Source: Pseudanabaenaceae cyanobacterium MP8IB2.15 | GTDB taxonomy: Bacteria; Cyanobacteriota; Cyanobacteriia; Pseudanabaenales; Pseudanabaenaceae | Length of the DNA stretch: 9,794 nt | Direction of reading: 5' to 3' | Assembly: GCA_030248825.1 (NCBI GenBank) | Contig: JARCMB010000455.1 | Span: 1 to 9,794, forward strand | Shown: piece after piece, positions 5,423-9,794 of the stretch | Layout: every line of letters begins with the position of its first letter | Position numbering within the stretch: position 1 is the first letter of the stretch | Notes under the pieces: model-generated | Told to the model about the DNA's origin: nothing | Databases searched by the model: none | Seen by the model: only the letters and a program-made list of their open reading frames with translations | Program-made: the position numbers and the translations under genes

Positions 5423-6400
5423 ATGCTGGACTTTTTTAACACCTATGGCTTTTTGCTAGTCTCGATGATTTTTGGGGCATTGCTAGGGCTATCTGTGTAT
5501 TTGCCATTGATGGCGGGGCAGTTATCGTTGGCAACCCCAGGGTTTTATGCTTTTGGTGGTTATATCGCCGCAATCGCATCAACCACAATTTTTGCTGTTC
5601 CCGCAGGCAGTCTATTTCCGATTTCATCATTGTTGCTAGAAATGTCGATCGCTTCGATCGCTTCGGGGCTCCTAGCGATTTTGTTAGGGATTCCTGTGCT
5701 GCGGTTGCGAGGAATTTATCTGGCGATCGCCACCATTGCCTTTGTGGAAATTCTGCGGGTGCTGGCTTTAAATCTGGAGATTACGGGTGGAGCCGTCGGC
5801 ATTTTTGGGATTCCGCAGCCGTTCAAGACCCAGATTGAATATCTCTGGATCGCTCTGCCACTTTTGCTATTGAGTATGCTATTCCTCTACCGCCTTGAGC
5901 GGATTCGTGTGGGACGAGCTTTAACTGCGATTCGTGAAGATGAACTAGCTGCCGATTCAATGGGGATTAATCCCACCTACTATAAAGTGCTGTCGTTTAC
6001 ACTCGGCGCAATTCTGGCAGGTATGGTTGGCGCAGTCAGTGCCCATTTTCTTAACACTTGGAATGCCCGTCAGGGGACGTTTGATGCCAGCATCATTTAC
6101 TTAGCGTTCGTTTTGATCGGTGGCTCTAGAACTTTTTTGGGGCCAGTGTTAGGCGGCACAGTGTTAACAGCTTTACCAGAAATTTTACGGGCGATCTCAG
6201 GTATTAGTGGCATCCCAGTCTGGTTAGCCCAATTTTTCCGTGATGGTCGTTTGATTATCTTTGGGCTACTGATCGTTCTGGGCAGTGTGTTCTATCCGCA
6301 GGGTGTTTTAACCCCAGAACTCTTGAAGCAGATCTCACACCGCATAAAGCGAATACATTTAGGTCAAAAGCAAGAAAAGATCGATCGTAAAGTGCTTTAG
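5423..6400 (+). CDS. livM: Branched-chain/neutral amino-acid ABC transporter permease, LivM type
   Basis: One of the two membrane subunits of a LivFGHM/Nat-type ABC importer for branched-chain or neutral amino acids. The 325-residue protein has about eight hydrophobic segments. Family signatures: GQLSLATPGFYAFGGYIAA (32-50), LRLRGIYLAIATIAFVEI (93-110), the cytoplasmic coupling segment GRALTAIREDELAADSMGIN (164-183), and GGSRTFLGPVLGG (233-245). It ends in a basic tail. The ATG at 5423 has GAG upstream at a suitable distance. No binding protein, LivH-type permease or ATPase subunit is nearby; in cyanobacteria the genes of this transporter (Nat system) are usually scattered, so an isolated permease gene is not alarming. 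The substrate cannot be told from the sequence. Confidence 0.9.
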   Translation: MLDFFNTYGFLLVSMIFGALLGLSVYLPLMAGQLSLATPGFYAFGGYIAAIASTTIFAVPAGSLFPISSLLLEMSIASIASGLLAILLGIPVLRLRGIYLAIATIAFVEILRVLALNLEITGGAVGIFGIPQPFKTQIEYLWIALPLLLLSMLFLYRLERIRVGRALTAIREDELAADSMGINPTYYKVLSFTLGAILAGMVGAVSAHFLNTWNARQGTFDASIIYLAFVLIGGSRTFLGPVLGGTVLTALPEILRAISGISGIPVWLAQFFRDGRLIIFGLLIVLGSVFYPQGVLTPELLKQISHRIKRIHLGQKQEKIDRKVL

Positions 6401-6476
6401 TCTGAAATTTTATCAGCCGATTTCAAATCAGTTGACTAATTGTGTTAGTTTGTTAAACGGTATACCAAAAACTGTA

Positions 6477-6728
6477 ATGATGACTAATCCCAATCCTTCT
6501 TTGCGCGAAATGCATAGAAATAAACCTGCCGCAATCATAAACACACAACAGCAGGTCTCGATCTTAGACTGGCTCGAATCTACTGGTCGCCTAATTCCCC
6601 GCGAAACTAATAGCTTTGACTACAAAGATGATGTTGAAGAGCTAACTGAATTAATGGTTGGGGACGACCCTGGCTATGAAGACGATGATGAGCCTACAGC
6701 CGATGATGATGAAGAGGAATCGGTATAG
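6477..6728 (+). CDS. DUF3134 family protein
   Basis: An 83-residue acidic protein of a cyanobacteria-specific family of unknown function. The core MMTNPNPSLREMHRNKPAAI, then QQQVSILDWLESTGRLI (24-40) and ELTELMVGDDPGYEDDDE (57-72), is characteristic; the last 20 residues are almost all Asp/Glu. The protein is probably soluble and largely disordered at its end. The ATG at 6477 (a second ATG follows directly) fits the family N terminus; the frame also opens at a TTG at 6432, which is not supported. No clear ribosome binding site is visible. It follows livM by 76 bases on the same strand and could be in the same transcript. Confidence 0.88.
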   Translation: MMTNPNPSLREMHRNKPAAIINTQQQVSILDWLESTGRLIPRETNSFDYKDDVEELTELMVGDDPGYEDDDEPTADDDEEESV

Positions 6729-6784
6729 GTTGCTCTACGACTGGTCGAGTCCTGCTTGGAAAAGACTAAATAGAAGAAACAATT

Positions 6785-6848
6785 GCAGAAAGTTGCAGTC
6801 TAACTCTAGACAAACATCGCAGCTTTCTGCTATAGATATCGCAGCTTT
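6785..6848 (+). repeat. Nested inverted repeat and direct repeat after the DUF3134 gene
   Basis: GCAGAAAG (6785-6792) and CTTTCTGC (6823-6830) form a perfect 8-bp stem that encloses a second hairpin, GTCTA/TAGAC (6798-6802, 6807-6811) with a 4-base loop. ATCGCAGCTTT is repeated at 6816-6826 and 6838-6848. It lies 56 bases after the DUF3134 stop in the 289-base gap before mraY. It may be a 3'-end structure or a small RNA; no U-tract follows. Confidence 0.5.
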
Positions 6849-6922
6849 TCTCTCGGCATCATGACTTGCCGCAAAGACCTAAAGGATAAACTTTAAGAGT
6901 TAGTGCTATCTATTGCGTATTT

Positions 6923-6949
6923 ACATTACACCATGTGTGTAGGTAATGT
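6923..6949. promoter_or_regulatory. Palindrome upstream of mraY
   Basis: ACATTAC (6923-6929) and GTAATGT (6943-6949) are perfect inverted arms 13 bases apart, with an alternative inner pairing ACAC/GTGT around CAT. It lies about 70 bases upstream of the mraY ATG and could be a regulator site. I see no convincing -10/-35 pair close to it. Confidence 0.4.
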
Positions 6950-7017
6950 TATTGGCATGAGCTTGATTGAGAGTTTAAGCAAATTCAGGTGTGAATTGTG
7001 TGAGGCGTGGCTCTGAT

Positions 7018-8124
7018 ATGTTGGAAACTGGAATAAATGTCAAGAGGCTACAGCCTCCTTCTGGTGTGGGACTTTTTGCCGCATTGACTGTGGGTATTGT
7101 GATTTTGTGCGTGAGCTTAGGTTTTAGCTCATATTTACGTCTTTCGACCCTACAGGAAATTTTATTGCCACTGGCAATGTGTTTTGGCGGGGTAGTGATG
7201 TTGGGAAATGTTGTTGTGCCTTTGCTACAACGGCTAAAAGCAGGTCAGGTGATTCGTGAAGATGGCCCCCAAGCGCATTTAAAGAAAGCTGGCACACCAA
7301 CGATGGGCGGTATTTTTGTTTTACCCGTTGGTGTGACTTTGGCGGTGATATTGTCTAATTTCAATTCTGATGTGATTGCAGCTAGCCTAGTGACTCTGGC
7401 ATATGGTGCAATGGGCTGGTTTGATGACTGGCAAATTTTGCATTACAAGTCGAATAAGGGGATCTCACCGATTGCTAAGTTAGGGTTGCAAGCACTAGTA
7501 GCCGCGTGTTTTTGTGGTTGGTTAGCTTTTAATCACTCCGATAGTTCGATCGCTAATATCAATCTGCCATGGCAATTGATTTTACCAATTGGCATTTTGT
7601 TTTGGCCGTTGGCAATGTTTGTGCTAATTGCCACGACTAATTCCACAAACTTGACCGATGGTTTGGATGGTTTAGCAGGTGGTACTGGGTCGATCGCTTT
7701 AGTCGGTCTATCTCTATTAATCGGTTATGAGCATCCCGAACTAGCAATTTTTTGTGCTTGTATGAGCGGCAGCTACTTAGGATTTCTCTGGCATAACCGC
7801 AACCCTGCAAGAGTTTTTATGGGGAATACAGGTTCATTAGCTCTCGGTGGTGCGCTGGCATCTACGGCGATTTTGAGTAACTCTCTATGGTGCTTGTTTG
7901 TAATCGGCGCAATTTTTATCTGGGAATCTATATCCGTAATTACTCAAGTTGGCTACTTCAAATACACTAAAAGCTCAACTGGTATAGGCAAACGCCTATT
8001 TAAAATGGCTCCTTTTCATCACCATTTAGAATTAAGTGGCTGGAAGGAAACTCAAGTTGTGGGCGCATTTTATCTTGTGGGAATGCTGCTGGTTTTGCTA
8101 TCGATCGCACTCAAGCTGATGTAA
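7018..8124 (+). CDS. mraY: Phospho-N-acetylmuramoyl-pentapeptide-transferase MraY
   Basis: Integral membrane enzyme that transfers phospho-MurNAc-pentapeptide from UDP to undecaprenyl phosphate, making lipid I on the cytoplasmic face. The 368-residue protein has about ten membrane segments. Signatures: AHLKKAGTPTMGG (87-98), FDDW (135-138, Mg-binding D136/D137), TNSTNLTDGLDGLAGG (207-222) and the MAPFHHHLE loop (330-338). In the third acidic motif, normally MGD(V/T)GS, this protein reads MGNTGS: codon AAT at 7825 puts Asn at position 270, where the family has an essential Asp. The ATG at 7018 is preferred; a GTG at 6991 would add nine residues. The gene stands apart from a mur cluster, common in cyanobacteria, and ends at a strong bidirectional terminator. 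Confidence 0.95.
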   Translation: MLETGINVKRLQPPSGVGLFAALTVGIVILCVSLGFSSYLRLSTLQEILLPLAMCFGGVVMLGNVVVPLLQRLKAGQVIREDGPQAHLKKAGTPTMGGIFVLPVGVTLAVILSNFNSDVIAASLVTLAYGAMGWFDDWQILHYKSNKGISPIAKLGLQALVAACFCGWLAFNHSDSSIANINLPWQLILPIGILFWPLAMFVLIATTNSTNLTDGLDGLAGGTGSIALVGLSLLIGYEHPELAIFCACMSGSYLGFLWHNRNPARVFMGNTGSLALGGALASTAILSNSLWCLFVIGAIFIWESISVITQVGYFKYTKSSTGIGKRLFKMAPFHHHLELSGWKETQVVGAFYLVGMLLVLLSIALKLM

Positions 8125-8153
8125 AAACTGGATTGCGATCGCTAATTTCTACT

Positions 8154-8187
8154 AAAAAACTCCTTCTCGTTTGGGAAGGAGTTTTTT
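8154..8187. terminator. Bidirectional intrinsic terminator between mraY and the PPC-like gene
   Basis: AAAAAACTCCTTC (8154-8166) pairs perfectly with GAAGGAGTTTTTT (8175-8187) around an 8-base loop. A/T runs on both sides provide a U-tract in both directions, so it can end the convergent mraY and PPC-like transcripts. The 12-mer CGATCGCTAATT flanks it at 8136-8147 and 8200-8211. Confidence 0.92.
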
Positions 8188-8212
8188 ATGGTGATTCTAC
8201 GATCGCTAATTC

Positions 8213-8740
8213 TTACTTCTGGCGAATTTCGCTCAGTGATAAGGTGTACCTGAATGGCTTATTGGCATCGGCAGAACCGACCCAGACTTCATAAGTTCCT
8301 TCAGGCAAACGTCGAGACATCTGGGGATTACGACCCTGATACTCATCATCCGCACAAGCTACGATGCCGTTAGAGCCTTTGATCAACAAGGTTGGGTCAT
8401 CATTAATTTTGCCTGTATAGACCAGTAAATCTAGTAAAGGGAAGCTCTCATTAAGCTGGATCACATAATTGGGCTGCCTACTAGCAAATCCACGACAGTT
8501 TGCTTCCACGCCAGCAATGCTACGCAGATCGACATTGCCACCAGTAGTTCCCTCTAGTTTGATTGGATCGGGTCTAAAGTTGCGTTTTAAAGATATGGAA
8601 GCACTTTGAGCATTCACGGGCACAAGCACTGCTAATAGCACTGCCAGCACCCCAGCCCCAACAAATGACTTGCTCAAGACTCTTGTAAAAATACTGGAAA
8701 TATCGATCGACGACGCTTTTTTAGATTGATTGATAAACAT
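8213..8740 (-). CDS. Secreted protein with a PPC-like domain
   Basis: A 175-residue exported protein. An N-terminal basic segment is followed by a hydrophobic stretch (about 27-42, VGAGVLAVLLAVLVPV) and a likely signal-peptidase site after VNA (44), so it goes to the periplasm or outside. The mature part resembles the bacterial pre-peptidase C-terminal (PPC) beta-sandwich: FPLLDLLVYTG (100-110), DPTLLIKGSNGIVACADDE (115-133), then LPEGTYEVWVGSADANKPFRYTLSLSE (145-171). C82 and C129 could form a disulfide. No catalytic domain is attached, so a stand-alone binding or structural role is likely. The ATG at 8740 follows GGGAG 8 bases upstream; a GTG at 8743 is directly in front. Divergent from the RHH/Ycf46-like pair. 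The exact function is unknown. Confidence 0.85.
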   Translation of the reverse strand: MFINQSKKASSIDISSIFTRVLSKSFVGAGVLAVLLAVLVPVNAQSASISLKRNFRPDPIKLEGTTGGNVDLRSIAGVEANCRGFASRQPNYVIQLNESFPLLDLLVYTGKINDDPTLLIKGSNGIVACADDEYQGRNPQMSRRLPEGTYEVWVGSADANKPFRYTLSLSEIRQK

Positions 8741-8896
8741 CACATTTTCTCCCGATGCAAGTCCTGAAACTTTTATCTAGTCTCAGATCTGTTAAGACGC
8801 TGAGCTGAGAATTAAGTTTCTTATGAATTTTGAGTTCTTGCTAATTTACTTATGTAAACAAATATTACAATTTTGACGGCATGACGGTATGAAGTC

Positions 8897-8924
8897 TTGA
8901 CAGTAGATTCGGGTTGCGTATATT
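8897..8924 (+). promoter_or_regulatory. Promoter of the second RHH gene
   Basis: TTGACA (8897-8902), a 16-base spacer, and TATATT (8919-8924) form a near-consensus sigma70-type promoter. Transcription would start near 8931, which places the upstream TTG at 8897 inside the -35 box and supports the ATG at 8960. The 8-bp palindrome ACCCGGGT (8935-8942) sits at the predicted transcript start and may be an operator. Confidence 0.65.
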
Positions 8925-8959
8925 CTTACTCGATACCCGGGTCAATCACATATAAATTT

Positions 8960-9310
8960 ATGCAGGAAAAGCAAAAGGTCACTTTGTACCTTCCAGTCGA
9001 TTTACACCGCCAACTAAAGATTCGATCGGCGATCGACCAAGCGCCAATGTCAGATCTGACAGAAAAAGCTCTCACGTTTTATCTTTCTCATTCCGACGTG
9101 GTTGAAGGTACGGTCGAGACTTCAGGTATAGGTCACATTCATCAGGTTTACAACTGTCCTGAATGTACACAATCGGTAGTGATTCGAGAAGGTGAACTCA
9201 TTACCGTCGGCGGTAGTCGGAGTAGAGCAGTTGCTCAAACCTCTAGTCAATCAAGCAATCAAGTGAGTAGTCAAGCTATCAGCCAAGACGAAGAACTCGT
9301 ACCCTGCTAG
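8960..9310 (+). CDS. Ribbon-helix-helix protein with a CPxC motif
   Basis: A 116-residue protein. Residues 5-12 (QKVTLYLP) fit the RHH beta strand, followed by helices at about 13-25 and 30-43 (MSDLTEKALTFYLSH). A second part has YNCPECTQSVVIREGEL (64-80), with one CxxC pair that could bind metal with a partner subunit. The tail (93-108) is rich in Ser and Gln and is probably disordered; a final Cys ends the chain. The frame opens at a TTG (8897), but that codon lies in the promoter, so the ATG at 8960 is used although it has no ribosome binding site. A Ycf46-like ATPase gene follows after 61 bases; I recall a similar pairing in a stress-responsive Synechocystis operon (slr0373-slr0374), so co-transcription is plausible. 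Confidence 0.85.
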   Translation: MQEKQKVTLYLPVDLHRQLKIRSAIDQAPMSDLTEKALTFYLSHSDVVEGTVETSGIGHIHQVYNCPECTQSVVIREGELITVGGSRSRAVAQTSSQSSNQVSSQAISQDEELVPC

Positions 9311-9371
9311 ATTTACTAGATCGAGATCAGGTATTCAAGGTCAAGCGTTGGGATCGCCTCTTAAATTAGTT

Positions 9372-9794
9372 ATGCAAGAAGAACTCAGTATCCTCATCCA
9401 AGCCCAATATCCCTTGATCTACCTCATTACGCCTGAGGAAGAAAGAGCAGAGGCAGCGATTGCCGCGATCGCCCAAATCAAGCCTCTGCACCAAGTATTT
9501 GTTTGGACTGTCACTCATGGCATGGTTGAGTATGGTCAAGGGGGAACAGTTACTCAGCACAACACAATCTCGCCTGAAGCTGCACTAGAGTGGGTAACTC
9601 GTCAGAAAGAGCCTGCGATTTTCATATTCAAAGATTTGCATCCCTTTATCGATAGCCCTGCTGTAACTCGTTGGTTGCGTGATGTAATTGCTAATTTTAA
9701 GGGGACTCAAAAGTCAATTATTCTGATGTCGCCAGTTCAGACGATCCCGATCGAACTAGAAAAGGAAGTCGTAGTTTTAGATTTCCCGCTCCCA
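9372..9794 (+). CDS. Ycf46-like AAA ATPase, N-terminal part (runs off the window)
   Basis: The frame starts at ATG 9372 and stays open to the last base, giving 141 residues without a stop. The opening MQEELSILIQAQYPLIYLITPEEERAE, the central FVWTVTHGMVEYGQ (44-57), and PAIFIFKDLHPFI (80-92) followed by WLRDVIANFKGTQKSIILMSP match the N-terminal, non-catalytic domain of Ycf46-type AAA proteins of cyanobacteria and plastids. The Walker A and B motifs of the ATPase domain would lie beyond the window, so ATPase activity is assumed from the family. The Synechocystis relative (Slr0374) has been linked to stress response and inorganic-carbon use. It is probably in an operon with the RHH gene upstream. 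Confidence 0.88.
   Translation, partial: MQEELSILIQAQYPLIYLITPEEERAEAAIAAIAQIKPLHQVFVWTVTHGMVEYGQGGTVTQHNTISPEAALEWVTRQKEPAIFIFKDLHPFIDSPAVTRWLRDVIANFKGTQKSIILMSPVQTIPIELEKEVVVLDFPLP

Noticed and set aside
6432..6476. TTG start for the DUF3134 gene
   Set aside because: The added 15 residues are not family-like; the ATG pair at 6477/6480 fits.
8897..8959. TTG start for the second RHH gene
   Set aside because: The TTG is part of the TTGACA -35 box, so it would not be in the mRNA.
1..9794. CRISPR array or intact insertion sequence
   Set aside because: No regularly spaced repeats and no transposase frame or paired terminal inverted repeats were found by eye.

Overview
The window is chromosomal DNA of a cyanobacterium. 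Evidence: seven copies of the HIP1 octamer GCGATCGC (182, 1563, 3064, 3753, 5723, 8135, 9465), many additional CGATCG cores, and several gene families largely confined to cyanobacteria and plastids (DUF751/Ycf33-like, DUF3134, a Ycf46-like ATPase, an Alr0857-like protein). The moderate GC content and style would fit a Pseudanabaena-type filamentous cyanobacterium, but that is only a guess.

Layout. (1) 1-2370 is accessory in character. It holds a minus-strand ribbon-helix-helix (RHH) gene with a palindrome on its promoter, a gene-poor stretch (490-1130) with a strong terminator that lacks a convincing gene, an Alr0857-like gene, and a four-gene tRNA array (Asp-GTC, Met/Ile-CAT, a degenerate Asn-GTT, Ala-TGC) behind its own promoter and an rRNA-spacer-like leader. 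Facing the array is a small gene whose sequence pattern recalls phage replication proteins. (2) 2508-3188 is the minus-strand pair DUF751 -> rbfA, with a structured element after rbfA. (3) 3357-6728 carries, on the plus strand, transketolase (tkt), a LivM-type amino-acid permease and a DUF3134 protein. (4) 7018-8740 has mraY converging on a secreted PPC-like protein; the two share a bidirectional terminator. (5) 8897-9794 has a second RHH protein with a good promoter, then the first 141 codons of a Ycf46-like AAA protein that runs off the window.

Housekeeping functions (ribosome maturation, Calvin cycle/pentose phosphate, peptidoglycan lipid I synthesis, amino-acid uptake) are interleaved with small cyanobacterial genes and do not form one pathway. 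The points that most deserve a second look are: the tRNA array, which mixes CCA-encoding and CCA-less genes and has one decayed member; the sequence ATACTACA shared, in the same position and orientation, by the -10 regions of the array promoter and the RHH promoter, suggesting co-regulation; and an Asp-to-Asn change at a catalytic position of MraY. I found no CRISPR array, intact insertion sequence or complete new defence system.
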